A stretch of DNA of 64,000 nucleotides from Mesodorylaimus sp. YZB2_4 (taxonomy: Eukaryota > Nematoda > Enoplea > Dorylaimida > Dorylaimidae). The notes below the pieces were generated by a model that saw nothing but the letters and a program-made list of their open reading frames with translations, did no database searches and was not told the origin of the DNA. Below, piece by piece: positions 31,850-58,461 of this stretch. Within the stretch, counting starts at the first letter, position 1, and every line of letters starts with the position of its first letter. The stretch spans positions 372,001-436,000 of the forward strand of contig JASANH010000339.1 of assembly GCA_030248295.1 (NCBI GenBank). Reading direction: 5' to 3'. Position numbers and translations under genes: made by a program.

Positions 31850-33472
31850 CTAGTGGCCAAATAGCCAAATGGCTAAGCCTAAGCTCTGGTTCCACGTACC
31901 TATGACCTTTGTAATTTCTGTCCCATTTCTGTCTGCAGTAGAACCGTCGAAACTTTGCTCAGTCGTTTCATTCTGCCCAGCGATGAGCAGCTCATTGTCA
32001 GCGGCTTTATCTGGGTCGACAATTGTCCTCCCTTCTCCATATTCTGGTTCAGGTAGAGACGGCGCCGCCCCACTACCCGTTTCGGGGCTGCTGCTCCAGT
32101 TGGACGGGCTTGTATTGTTTCTCCATTCGGTGCTCGCATCGACTATTGCGGCGTCCGAGTTGTGTTGGGGCCATGCAGGCATAGCTTTTGGGCCTGTTCC
32201 ATTCATTCGCTGCTTGTCGATAGCTGATAGTGCCAAAACACCAGCTGGCTCCATCTGGGTGCTGGACGCGTTTAGTGTTGCCGCTGTTTCATTTGTTACT
32301 ATGGACACTGAACTCTCGGACGCACTGGTGGACGAGGTTGTCGTATTGAGCGATGTGTTGGCCCCAGAAAAGGGGATCGCTTGCTTTCTTTCTTCATCTA
32401 GAGAAGGACCATTCCGGCTCCCCCGAGCAGCATATTCGATCATGGTTCTGGGCGGAGACAATTTTGGTCCAGCGCCTTCTCGTAGTATGCTACTGGGACT
32501 GGATACGATACTCAAGTAGATTGGTGATGCGTCCAAGCGATTTATAAAATTCTTCCCGTACAAGACTGATCCCAAGACAAGTGGCTCAGAGGTGAGCAAC
32601 TGGTTTGCACGCGCTCTTAACCACACGTGCAGCGAGGCAGTGTTGTCGCCAACTGAGGCCAGCATGCCTGGCGTTATGAGCACGTACAAATCCAAAGTAT
32701 TGGCTATCTGATTGCGGACCTGCATGACGGCCTTATCCGTTTCATTTAGAGCAGAACCTAGGCCGTACTCCGACTGATCGACCGCCAAATATCCAGGTAC
32801 GGTCATCTTGAGCACAACGTTGCCTGCCGCAGGGTCGATCTTCGCAACTAGGAGGATTTGGATAGGATTTGTCGAAGTTAGTCGATACTTCATGCCGTCT
32901 TTGTCCATGCCTTGATCATTGATCACTCGTGTGCTGATGTCGATCGAGTACAAAAGAAAATACTTTCCTGATGAGCGTTGGGATTCTACCCCTGATGAAC
33001 TTTGCCAATATCTGAATAGAGAAATAGCGAATTGAGGATTCTCGATCACGCTTGTCGTCGACACGTTTTCCAAAGTGAGCACGCATCGAAAAACTAGTCC
33101 GGCTTTCCAAACACTTTGGCTGCCAGACACGATCGAGAAGCTTCTCGTATTCTTGATGACGCGATCCCCCAGAATAAATCTTCCCATCAGTTGCCCGTCG
33201 TCGACCTTGAAGGCCAGAAATTCGACGTGGCACTGGCTCGGTAACGATTCGCAAATTGAGGAACTGACGGTGGCTTTAGAAAACCATAGTTTCGGTGGTA
33301 AGAGGATTTCCAAAGCGGGTTTCTCCACGGTGTCGTTCCTGATTGCCACTGATACGTTGATGGTCAGCGATCGGCCGGTCAAGAGGTCATCATCGCTCAG
33401 CCGTATGCCCATATCGATACATCGGGCTGTTCCCGCGAAGAATAAGGCCAGGATGATCGACCAGATCAGCAT
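31850..33472 (-). CDS. orphan secreted Ser/Thr/Asn-rich glycoprotein-like protein
   Basis: Single long frame of about 540 residues. ATG at 33472 gives a clean signal peptide (MLIWSIILALFFAGTARC). The N-terminal ~330 residues look folded and beta-rich (LEILLPPKLWFSKA, CRHV-free; LYVLITPGM, SLHVWLRAR), with a few cysteines. From about residue 350 the sequence turns into a Ser/Thr/Asn/Glu-rich region with many N-glycosylation sequons (NTT, NET, NAS, NGT, NNT, NWS). I recognise no family. The ORF stop at 31850 may not be the true end, because a GTACG donor lies at 31899 and the last 15 residues are uncharacteristic. There is no membrane anchor in what is visible. One of the longest uninterrupted coding exons in the window. 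Confidence 0.62.
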   Translation of the reverse strand: MLIWSIILALFFAGTARCIDMGIRLSDDDLLTGRSLTINVSVAIRNDTVEKPALEILLPPKLWFSKATVSSSICESLPSQCHVEFLAFKVDDGQLMGRFILGDRVIKNTRSFSIVSGSQSVWKAGLVFRCVLTLENVSTTSVIENPQFAISLFRYWQSSSGVESQRSSGKYFLLYSIDISTRVINDQGMDKDGMKYRLTSTNPIQILLVAKIDPAAGNVVLKMTVPGYLAVDQSEYGLGSALNETDKAVMQVRNQIANTLDLYVLITPGMLASVGDNTASLHVWLRARANQLLTSEPLVLGSVLYGKNFINRLDASPIYLSIVSSPSSILREGAGPKLSPPRTMIEYAARGSRNGPSLDEERKQAIPFSGANTSLNTTTSSTSASESSVSIVTNETAATLNASSTQMEPAGVLALSAIDKQRMNGTGPKAMPAWPQHNSDAAIVDASTEWRNNTSPSNWSSSPETGSGAAPSLPEPEYGEGRTIVDPDKAADNELLIAGQNETTEQSFDGSTADRNGTEITKVIGTWNQSLGLAIWLFGH

Positions 33473-33479
33473 TCTTGGA

Positions 33480-34760
33480 AATGTCCGCGGGACGCAGAGG
33501 AGGCACAGGCTCACTCTTTCTCGTTCAACCTTTAGAATGAGGGATCACAATACGTGGATCGTGAGACAGCGAGAAGTTGTCAGGGCTTAAACTACGAGCA
33601 TTCATTAATTGGCGCGGTGCGTGGGACTGTTCTTGTAAATTCTCATCATGTTGCTTAGGCAACTCCGGCAAAGAAATTGAATAATTAGGCCAGGTCTAGG
33701 AGTGCCTACGATTTCCAGACTCATTATCTCAGCTAATGAGCCTCGCTTCAAGCTTCTTTCTGAATTAGCAAATGAAATTGTGTTGGCGGCCCTAAAAACG
33801 GGGGGGGGGAGACGACTGAAAGACGTGCGTCTTTCATCTGCTCCATCTAATCATCCGCTCCAGCTTATCATCTGCTTTCGAAAGCAGATGACATTTTCAG
33901 GATGAAAAGGTGATAAGAAAGCTTGTTTTCGATGCCTCCATGTGCAGCTTGTTTAAGACTTCATTTACGGAATATACTGTATATTGTTTGCAACTGCATA
34001 TATACTGTACGTTACGGTGAGCCGGGCAGTTTGTAGAACTGGCTCATCTGCAGTCGCAAAAATAGGACCAAGAATATCGCAAGACTTTGTCAAGTATTCG
34101 AATCTTTGATAAAAGTGAAACGGGACTTCAAGCCAAATTGTACCTTCTACCAAGGGTGATCTATACCATCATGCTGGTCATACTTAGTGTACACTTGCGT
34201 TTACTCTTTTTGACGACCCCTCCCCGAATTTTTTTCAACTTTTTATCCTGGTTTGATTTGACTACATTTTAGCACAATGATGGCACCAAGATGTCTAGTT
34301 TCTATGAAATGTCGAAGTTAATTTCACAGCTGGCAGCTGTATTGTTAAATTTATTTCCCTCACTACAGTGTGTAAAGAATAACTGTAATCGATTGGGGGT
34401 GGAATCAAACATAATTTATGGCGACTGCGTTTATTTTTGTGCACTTGGAGCAACTAAAAAACGTCTCGTAATATCGAGGAGTTCTCACTGTCAGTCTAGT
34501 TACTATTCGGGGTGTAAGGTGTGAGATGTAGGTGTCTCTAGTTGGATACTCGTGCCAGCTGCGTTACCATCACGTTTGCCCTTTGGCCTTCGTCCGTCAG
34601 ACGATTAGGTGCGTCGACTAGTTTATTTCTGCTCCTTTTTTGTGCAGTTGACTGTCCAAAAGCCAAACTATGTATTCCCGTGAATCGAACTCCCATTACG
34701 TAGTGTCTAGTGCCCTGAGGTAAACGATCTTCAGTATTTCAGAAGGTCCCAGAACGAAAC
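33480..34760. other. intergenic, nothing recognised
   Basis: AT-richer than its surroundings, with a G10 run at 33800-33809. No supported gene. Confidence 0.4.
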
Positions 34761-34763
34761 TTG

Positions 34764-39711
<4,948 letters not shown>

Positions 39712-40079
39712 TACAATAAATTATTCTGGAAACTAGTGGTGCAGGGGTGGCGGTAGTTTTAAGTGAGGCATGCATGCATAGTCTCGTTTGCACGATTTAG
39801 GGAATAATGTTTTACTCATAAATTTTCGTGTGCCTGCACTTTATCTGACTGTCTTTATTTTATGATGCCTATATCTTATCGTGTGTTCTATTCCCACGCA
39901 CGTTCACTGGAAATGGTAAGAACTGTCCGCTTAATCCTATTTGAAAAAGGTATATAATGAGCGTTCTTGTCGAGTCTCTTCTCTGCTGTTCATGCTTTAC
40001 CACATCACCAAACGATGATGCGCACTCGAGAGTGAAGGGGAACATTACACAAAATGATTAACCGAACTCGAACTCTCGC

Positions 40080-40930
40080 CTGGCGCTGCCCCCGCCTTGG
40101 TTGGAGGTGGTCGGTCTGACAATGAGTAAATCGGGTCAATCCCGCCTGGCTGCCTGTATCCGATCAGCGCCTGATTCACATGGCCGCCTAATGTTAAGGT
40201 GAGCAGATGGATGAGTAGGTGCCTCAATTGGCCGCCTAATGATGAAAGTAATGAGGGCGCCTTGCATGCTTACAATTAGTGCCAGCCAGACGCATAGACA
40301 CTTCAGCTCCGTTCAATAAAATTGCTGTGAATGAAATTTGTTGGACAATGGCGAATCAAATCGATTTTGCAGAAGCGAATTTTTGCTACGGGAAACCACG
40401 GGAATTTATCTTTGCTTATGCGCGAAGGCGGGGCAGTAGCAAATCACTCTTTTTTACAAGCGGAAAAAGACGAAAAGGCGAGCTGATGGAACTGAAGTGC
40501 TACTGTACCTACTTTGAATGCGTAAGTTGTCCATTATTACCCTTCTCTCATCAATCAACCTGGTCTCCGCACTAACAGTCATGCTGAAGGTTGGCATAAC
40601 AGACTGAACATGATTTCAAAAAACCTTATCCAGCGTTGAATTTATTCTTACATTGGCTGCAAGAATCCAATTACGCTACTCGAATCTATCAATCAGAAGC
40701 GGTTATATACTCCTACCTTTGTCACTTATCCCACTGTACTGTATGTGGTACTGTAAAATTTTAGTTGTCACCCATAACAAAGACGAGCAGGTGGGACGGG
40801 CGGCCGCATTCTGTAGGTCGCCTTACAACTAGGCGGCCATGTGAGACAGGCGGCCAGGTGAGTCAGGTTGTGATCAGTAACAGGCGGCTAGGTGTGTCGC
40901 AATCAGTAAATCATCATCATGACAAGCGCT
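40080..40930. repeat. inverted GGCGGCC-rich repeat pair, possible foldback element
   Basis: The left arm (about 40110-40245) has CATGGCCGCCTAATGTT. The right arm (about 40790-40920) has the reverse complement ACTAGGCGGCCATGTG and several GGCGGCC units spaced about 20 bp apart. A 0.5 kb interior shows no coding capacity. Confidence 0.5.
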
Positions 40931-41061
40931 GAAGCACACTGTGGGTCTAAAAAACGTTTATATATAAGCGTATAAAACAAGCTTAATTATAGAGAAGAGT
41001 GAAAAGCAAAAAACATGCAATAGGCTTGTTTGGCTTGTGAGCAAGGGTGTGTATTTGGTTG

Positions 41062-41130
41062 CCCTAACCGGCTCCTGGAGGGTTTTTATAAGACCGTCCG
41101 CTCGCCTTCTACAATGTACGGCCATTCACA
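41062..41130. repeat. dispersed repeat A, copy 3
   Basis: CTCCTGGAGGGTTTTTATAA, then GACCGTCCGCT and TGTACGGCCATTCA, as in copies 1 and 2. Confidence 0.6.
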
Positions 41131-42009
41131 ATTTCGAAGAACATGAAAACGTTGTTTCCCGAAACAATTGATATGAATAAATTTAAATCCGTACATTGTA
41201 CGCTTGTGGTACTCGTGCTAGGAAAGTCAAGTAAGATCCCGTAACCTGTCCATTGATGTCGAGGTTGACACATGTCAATCTTTCTGTCGTTAAGAAAAAC
41301 TTGCCGACGTCTTTTGTCAAACTCGGACTTCAAATTAGGTCTGTAAAACTACGCGCGCATACACACTTATTAACTGCAGTTATCTGCTGCCATATATTTT
41401 CTGCTGGCACGAAGTGTCACCACTCAAAAGGGATACTTGACGGCAGGAAACATGTTCCTGTCGTTCTGTCAAGACTCGGTACAGCCGGCTAAAAGTCCTG
41501 TCGGGTCCTTTCTGACACTACAGTATAATCCGTAAGTCACACAGGACTTTGCCGTCGCCTACTCACGATCTGCCATGTCCGGACGGACGGCACGGTATTG
41601 CTATTTTTAGGCATGCCGCTCACAATCAGAAGAGCATCCTTTTTCGGATCCGTCTAAAATGTCCCTCAAAAATTTTAAGAGGACTAGTTTCTGAGGTATT
41701 CTCCTAAGCAATTACAAATTCCGTTAAAGTTAGTGACGATTTCTACGACGCCATACACGGATACTTGTTGCAGTATATGTGCTGCTAAAAATCCGTTTCT
41801 GGGCATGTACTCTTGCATCCGGATGGAGTGAAACACTGACATACTAGAGCAATAATTCACTCGCCCTATGTGTGCTGGTTTCTGTGTCAGGATTAAACAA
41901 TTCTTTGCTAGCAAACAGTGTTTCTTACTGAATCGACAGTGTATCTTCTGATCGTGATACCCACAGAGAGCCCGCCGATCTACTACTGTGGAAGGAGAGC
42001 CAGTGGAAA

Positions 42010-47310
<5,301 letters not shown>

Positions 47311-47788
47311 CCAAGGTAGGCTTATTGTTGTTCTGCGTTTTGTCCCATTTGATCTTGTGGCCGTGAAATATAATTTATTGCCGAGCACGTTTTTCACAGC
47401 CATTGCGTGTTGCTTTTCTCATAGCCCGGGACACCCCATGGTGCGATTTAAGAAACCTGCTATGGAACTGTAAATTTTTATAGTTGTCTCAGAATGAAGC
47501 GAACGCAGTAGCACACTTCACCAAAATGTCCGTACAGCTAGGTGAACTAAATTTTGGTGCGGGCACTTGCACTTTCCTAGTGGGATCGAAAAAGCAGATT
47601 CCGCGAAAATGATGCTCAGTTAGTCTTGCTCCTCTGGGAAGGCAAACGGTAGATTAGCCGTGTTCTACAGTTTTTGACCGGCTACGTGACAAATTTTGCC
47701 TCCCTGTGTTCTTTGTCGAGCCCTATCCATCTCCTCCAATCCAGTTTGACAACTGTACTCCATTGCCACGCGAGCTCTGATGGCCCTC

Positions 47789-48203
47789 CTAGGATGGACA
47801 GGTCCGCTTTTTATTTCTCTCCATAAAAAATTTGTCGCCTGCACTTGCTCGATTGCAATCATAGATACTTGCATGGTCCAGTATTTCTCGGCTCTGATCT
47901 TCGTTTTGGAACGTATCTTTGAGCAAGAAACATTCTAATCCTCTGCCAATAATTATATTGACGCGAAAGTAATGGCATTTGATGAATATGCTACACCTAC
48001 TTGTTATAGTTCTCGCTACGGAGGCATGAACCGCGCATGATCTGACGACATTGAGATATGATATAAGCTTCCTGGGGCTCTCCCACTGGGCAGTTGGAGG
48101 GGGGATCGACTCGAAGAACTTTTTCACCGTTTAAAAAATCCAGAACTGCTTCCAACGCGCTTCGGACTTGAACCACGGCGGTATCCCTCCAGCTGCGTCT
48201 CAC
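47789..48203 (-). CDS. possible small cysteine-containing gene, 5' end missing
   Basis: Two exon-like pieces join in phase over a GTAGG..GGCAG intron: up to 48001, then 47942-47789. They read through DTAVVQVRSALEAVLDFLNG, NCPVGEP, SQCRQIMRGSC, then GLECFLLKDTF and YDCNRAS to a stop. Six cysteines suggest a secreted protein. No start codon or signal peptide could be attached; repeat D occupies the upstream side. No family recognised. It could be a gene fragment. Confidence 0.3.
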
Positions 48204-48229
48204 TTGTCAAGGTCAACATTGTTTATATC

Positions 48230-48600
48230 AAAGGCATGGACTAGTCTCCCCAGCGTACATATGAGCGCACTGGTTCAGGTCCCGGTCTGCCTCTCCAAAG
48301 TCAGTGCCAGGCACGAGACCCTGAGCGAATGCGAGGTCGAATGCCCAGTTTGGTTTGCAGGCACCGGTAGAGGACTGGTCTGAACTGCTTAGTGAGCACT
48401 TTGGGCTCAGGTTAGTCAGAACCCCTTCGATGACTGATGCGTGCGGTTGCTCCCCAAATTAAGAGGCTCTTCGGCCTTCTGGGTGTGGAACAGTAAAGCA
48501 TATCGAGAAGTGTCTGTGGACTACGCGGGATCGTTCCTGTGGCTTGAGCCATCCTCTGGTCACCCCTACTTTGGCCTAAGTCGAGCACAGGATTTCACTT
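48230..48600 (+). repeat. dispersed repeat D, copy
   Basis: The longest copy. GAGGACTGGTCTGA, AGAACCCCTTCGATGA, GTTGCTCCCCAAATTAAGAG and TGTGGAACAGTAAAGC parallel 14975-15230. Confidence 0.65.
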
Positions 48601-49290
48601 ACAGAAAGTTACTAGCGCAATAATCGCTCAGTAGCCCTTGTCTTTGTGTATTTGAGGCTACCGAGTAGGTCAGTCCTGTGTCTCTTTGTCGGCCTCAGTG
48701 TCCCGCTACACTCACGATCAGTCTCTGCAGTGGCACTATCCGTAAGAAAAACGTAAGATGAAAGAGTTTCAGTTCGTTTTTCTTCTCGAAACTTCGAAGT
48801 GACAAGCTCAATGAAAAAGACACATTAAACCTGGTAACCGAGTGTTCGTAACTTGACGCATATGTGCGCCTTCCCAAGTAGGCCATTCAAAGTCACCGAC
48901 TAGTATACATAGTTGATCTTTCTCTAATTCGACGCCATCTACTTCTGATGAGTGGCGGTCGTCGCAAGGGCGCGTTTTAAGTTCTCGTCCATATACGAGC
49001 GAGAATGACAAAAATGTAAGACAAGAGCGAAGAAAATCGCGCCCATCGATTGCACTCTCACTAACTCGAAGACGCGCTGGGAGAAGTCGTATCCGTTAAA
49101 CTATGTGAAACAGTGAAACTATACAGTACTGACAAGGTAAAACGTCGACTAAAGACTGATTCCGGAACCACGTATCCGGCTGCCCATCCTATTTCTTATT
49201 GGATATAAATTGGTACCTGGACAAGTAGCGTGCTAGCATTGACACATGCCACTGGTGCAAGAAGTACATGCCCAGTGACCCGATCCGACG

Positions 49291-54145
<4,855 letters not shown>

Positions 54146-54468
54146 CATCCGTCCACCGGCAGTGCATGAGAAACCCTCGTTCGATTCTCAGGGAGGATAT
54201 TGCTGTCATAGGGTGAATGTCAGCATCCCCATAGCAGCTGAGGGAACCCGTCTGAAACCATATTTTACATACCGGTTTAAGCATGTGGAGGATGTGTAAA
54301 AGTCAGCTTCAGATGGCGGGCCTGTACTCGGTCATTGTTGTGCCATGTTACTGATTGCCTTATCTTGTGCCAAATTTTACTTGTGTCTACGCAACTATAC
54401 AGTATACTATCAACAGGGTTCACAAGAACTCAAACAATTCCATGAGCTATAACGGCAAAAAGTCAAGT

Positions 54469-56247
54469 TTAAAATAGATTTTCATCGACCAAATTTAGCA
54501 AAAAATGTAATTCCTTTTCGGTAAAAACCATGTTGTTTTGTTTTGAGAATAGAAAATTAGACTTATCCATGTTATCATCCACAAATTCTGACTCCTCGTC
54601 TATCCGAATCGATTCCTTAGCCTTATAAACACGTCCATCCTGTGTCAGCGATTCGCTTTCCGAAAGTGATCCGTTCGACCCTTCCCTTTCATTTGCAGCA
54701 TTTGCGTCCGCAATGCATTCATTGATTTCGTGATATTTTAACATAATTTCCGCCTGATATGTCGATTTATCCTCTCTGTGGTTTGATATGACAGCTGCAA
54801 ACAATGTCAAAGTCGATGTCGTGCCTTGATTTGTATCCAGGCGTAACAGCGCGCCTTGATGATCTGCCATCGATGTCTTTATTGGAGAGAATCGGCGATC
54901 AGGAACAATAGTGGACGCCGAGGGTGCATCGTGACACGGACCCAGATGTCGGCACGCTAAAGCATCTTGAGGTTGCGTACTCGAAGCATTGCCAGCATCT
55001 TCTTCGACATCCTTAACCCACGTTTTATCGATTGCCGTCTCAAATCGATGTCGTATTTCCATCGCGGAATCCTCGTCTAGTCGTCCACCGAGAAAATGCA
55101 ATCGTCTTATTGTCAATTTTTTCAAAAAATTTTCCAGTTCTTTAGTTGTCGAATGATCAGTGTACGAAATAAAATGAATGCACTGTTTCAAGTAAAAATT
55201 CTTGCTGTCAGCCCTCGTTCGAAGATTTTCCCAATTGGATATGTCGACAGGTGACACAAATACAATTACTGTCGCTGTTTTCCCACTTTCTATTTCATCT
55301 TTGAACATTCGAATAATCTGACCTTTTGTGCCGTTAATTAGCCGAAATCGCGTCATTTCTGGATCTTCTGTAAACCCATCACAAGCCTGAAAAACGATTC
55401 GATTAGGTTCGACGTTTCATATTTGATGTTTCAATTGTACGCTCTACTTGGACTAATCGCAGTTGTAAGTTCGGAACTTAAATCAAAAGAGAAACGACAA
55501 TATTTACCGAAATTTCGGCTTATAAAATCTAAAATAAAAAGAAACCACAATACTTACTTCGATTTCTTTCAAAATCTTCAATCGATAACCCGAAACAGCG
55601 ATCAATTTGTTGAAATTACGGGAAATGGAGGCTAGAATCTTTTCTTGTCCGAGTGTTCCATCAGGAGTAACTAAAAATATGGTTTCCGGACTCGGTCGTT
55701 TTGCAATAACATCGAGTCCATTTACTGTTGACCATTGACGGGTCCGAAATGGGAAATCTGTCTTTTCTTTCCCCCAATTCGTCACATCCAAATAAACGTG
55801 ATCGATAGGTTTTTCCACGAGAATCTGCATGTCGAATAGGCTTTCCTCCTCGAATCGAAATGCACCCGTCACCAAAATACGACCGAACCAGCCATCAAAA
55901 AGGAACATGGTCGATCCCGGACAATAATTCGCTTCCAGTGCAGTCACATGGAAAACTTTTCCTTCGAATTCCGTGTTTATCTTACAACTGATCGTTCGAG
56001 TTTGTCCGATTTCGATGGTTGTGAAGGAGTCGGGTTCCAAATCTTGCAATATCGCCACTACACGAGCCGTGATTGGTGAGCAGTAAATTGGATGGCGCCA
56101 CGACGGTGTTAGGCCGAACAAGGAATGACTATGGGCGTGTGTTAGGAAATGGAATCGGTCAGATGCTCGCTCGCCATGGCTTGCATTCCAATAATCGACG
56201 CAAATAGGAGTACCATTGATTTTGAAGCCGAATGAGGAAATGCTCAT
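54469..56247 (-). CDS. SNM1/Apollo-family metallo-beta-lactamase-fold protein with missing metal ligands
   Basis: Two exons, 56247-55558 and 55386-54469 (1608 nt, 535 residues), close to the size of human Apollo (DCLRE1B). Active relatives are 5' exonucleases in telomere and crosslink repair. Fold markers are clear: GTPICVDYW, FHFLTHAHSHSLFGL, HPIYCSPITARVV, VTALEANYCPGSTMFLFDGW, GRILVTGAFRFE, and an SGYRLKIL region of the second domain. The catalytic signature is largely gone: HxHxDH reads HAHSHS, the His of NHCPGS is Tyr, and the Asp of TGDFR is Ala. The Asp of VDYW remains. Both reading frames are open throughout. The C-terminal ~200 residues are acidic and low-complexity (ESGSNG-like, Ser/Glu-rich) with no recognised motif. 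I infer a catalytically dead scaffold. The start at 56247 is the first ATG giving a proper fold start; exon junction phases agree. Confidence 0.85.
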
Positions 56248-56249
56248 TG

Positions 56250-56758
56250 TCTTTATGACGACGGAATGAACGCAGATTGTTGGAAATGGAGGGGCTTCAG
56301 AAGATGCTAAACTGCAGCCTGTAAAATTCAGGGCACCAAATAAAAACAAGGCAAACTAAACAAACGAAAGTCAAAATTTTAGCGCCTATTAGCAGACAAT
56401 TTTAGCTGCCTATTCCAATTTAAGCGGGCTTTTAAAAATGTGGGCTACTGGTTTTCAAATGACGGCACTAACAATCCAGGAAGATTTCGCTCTGTTCAAG
56501 CTCCTCAAAAATGACATCCCGACCGTGCATTACCATTTTTTAAAGTGAACTGGGACTAGTTTTCGCTAGGACTGGTTATTATCACCAATTCGATATATAA
56601 TTTGGGATTTACTAACTAATTATGTCAGGCGCGGCCGGATTTTAATAGTGTTCATGATGGATATTGGTGTTTTTATAGGCTACTAATCGAGACTGTATAA
56701 AAGCAGCGAAATCCATGGTAGGCACCTCAAGCGGCAGCTCATACCATTCGGGTCCATA
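56250..56758. other. intergenic between divergently transcribed genes
   Basis: Upstream of the SNM1-like gene and of the small secreted gene. I see no clear promoter element. Confidence 0.4.
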
Positions 56759-57145
56759 ATGCTGGGCAAGGCAGTGATTGCAGTTATCTTTGGTGAGTAC
56801 CCCCCTCCCCCCCCAACCATTCGTCACGACTGACCTTGTTGATCTTCAGCCCTGTTCGTCTTCGATGTGTCAGGAAGGCATGACCACGATCATGAAGACC
56901 ACAGCAGGTCTAATTCGAGTGCAAGCAAGGAGCACAGTGGACGTGCTGAAAGGCAGACTTCTCTGTTCCTTGTGGCACCAGAAGGCGAGACTGGGGACGG
57001 CGAGGTGATCGTTGTGGCAGTAGATGAGACTGAGGCAATAGTCGAAGATAATGCCTATGGGGAGGCATCTGAAGAAGGCAATGATGGCAAAGGGACAGCG
57101 TCGCCAAATGAAGCACCTGAGGACATACTCGTGAGAGTGCAGTAG
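56759..57145 (+). CDS. small secreted acidic protein, unknown family
   Basis: Two exons, 56759-56792 and 56850-57145 (330 nt, 109 residues), split by a 57 bp GT..AG intron with a C8 run. A signal peptide (MLGKAVIAVIFALFVFDVSG) is followed by a His/Asp-rich patch (RHDHDHEDHSRS) that could bind metal, then a strongly acidic region (GEGETGDGEVIV-like, EAIVEDNAYGEASEE). No cysteines in the mature part. It ends ILVRVQ and stop. I recognise no family. Reading phase across the intron is consistent. Confidence 0.6.
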
Positions 57146-57684
57146 CGGAAAAGGACCAGGCTGCGGTTGGCTCGTGCGTGTTGGCTCGTGCGTGTTAAGC
57201 AAAGCGATAATAGATTATAGGATTGGCACATCGCAAGGAATTTGTAATTTATGTTGGCCTACGTTCTGAACAAATACTTGTAGAGCCTGGACTGGCAATC
57301 AATCCTTTGCAGAGAGCCGGCAGCTGGGGCTTCACCCATCAGGGTCCATGGATTGGGTTGGGAGACTTGGTTGGCTACCCTGGGGTTTTGGCGAGGTGAA
57401 AGCTCCACCGGTCACTCCCTCCAGTGATGGGGAGCCAGACTTATTACACTATCATGCCACTAACTACTGTAACCCGCATCTAATGATGAGGGTTCATCTC
57501 TACCGGTTTGAACCGCCCGGCACGAGTCGCCTTGGTGCAACTAGTAAAGGTAAAGGCCTAGTTAAGGTCTATCCTTACTATTTGTCCGTTTCGGTAGGGA
57601 TCACGTTTCGGTAGGGTGATTCGAACCACGTACGCGTGTATACATCCAACCATAGACGGGAGGAGTATCACACTACCGTCAAGC

Positions 57685-57725
57685 ATCGCTGAAATGCACT
57701 CAAGGGCGTAGCAAACAACTGCATG
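57685..57725 (+). repeat. dispersed repeat H, copy 2
   Basis: GCATCGCTGAAATGCACTCA, then AGGGCGTAGCA, matches about 11800-11845. Confidence 0.55.
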
Positions 57726-57824
57726 AGCAAAGTGCAAGCACCCATGCGTTTTGCGGATGTACAGTACCTCGCTAGCAGGAGCCGGTATGTCGGCATACTA
57801 AGGTTCAGCTTTCTGCATTGCATC

Positions 57825-57900
57825 AGATGGTGCAGTGGTTCAGCGTCCGCATTGACTGGCTGACATGAACTCCACCTGGACTCGGCGACAGAGATCGTTT
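57825..57900 (+). repeat. tRNA-like SINE fragment
   Basis: GATGGTGCAGTGGTTCAGCG, then CCGCATTGACTGG, resembles 6460-6536. Confidence 0.5.
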
Positions 57901-58327
57901 CGAAAAAGCTAAGCTCTCAAGCGAGAATACCCATGCAGAAGGCTACCATAAACCGCGCCTGACTTGTGAGACTCCACGTCACAGAAATACTCTGCACGAC
58001 CCGATCCTCATGTGAGATCCTTTCATTCTTCCAAGTCTGTCTCTGAACCATCGAGTGCGCATACGCGCGCTGGGTGAACATGAAAATAGCAGCCCAAAAC
58101 GGTCCAGTCAATTGTCGCCGCGTGATTGTTTGACTGCACAGTACTGTAGAAATTGCAGGATGTGCACCTGGTCAGGTGGATAGCCGCAGATAGATGTACT
58201 GTAAGTTCAGGGAAATCGAGGCTGTTATTGCCGGCGGTTGAACATGGCAAATCACAGCAAGAAGTTGGCAAACACACAACAGAAAACAGGCTAGCATCTG
58301 TCATTTGTGTAGATCGAATAAAGCCCG

Positions 58328-58461
58328 CAGTATAGCTCGATGCGATGCGTCAAATATGTAAGCGTGCGATGCGACATTTTGGGGTGACCTGACCATGTAA
58401 AAAGATGCCTAAACCGCCGCATCGCAAGCTTATTTTACGCATCGCATCGAGCTATGCTTCC
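58328..58461. mobile_element. hairpin MITE, copy 2
   Basis: Same element as 22322-22452 in opposite orientation. The arms carry TATAGCTCGATGCGATGCGT and its reverse complement; the centre includes GGGGTGACCTGACCATGT. Confidence 0.8.

Larger units (their letters stand above)
39712..42009. other. intergenic between AGPS copies 1 and 2
   Basis: Repeat E (39990-40070), an inverted GGCGGCC-rich repeat pair (about 40110-40245 and 40790-40920) and repeat A (41062-41130). I found no supported gene; short frames such as 40279-40575 lack motifs. Confidence 0.45.
47311..49290. other. intergenic between AGPS copies 2 and 3
   Basis: Holds a possible small minus-strand gene (47789-48203) and repeat D (48230-48600). 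The rest (48610-49290) shows nothing I can name. Confidence 0.45.

Noticed and set aside
31869-32519. 216-residue plus-strand frame
   Set aside because: Antisense of the orphan glycoprotein gene, which has the signal peptide and sequons.
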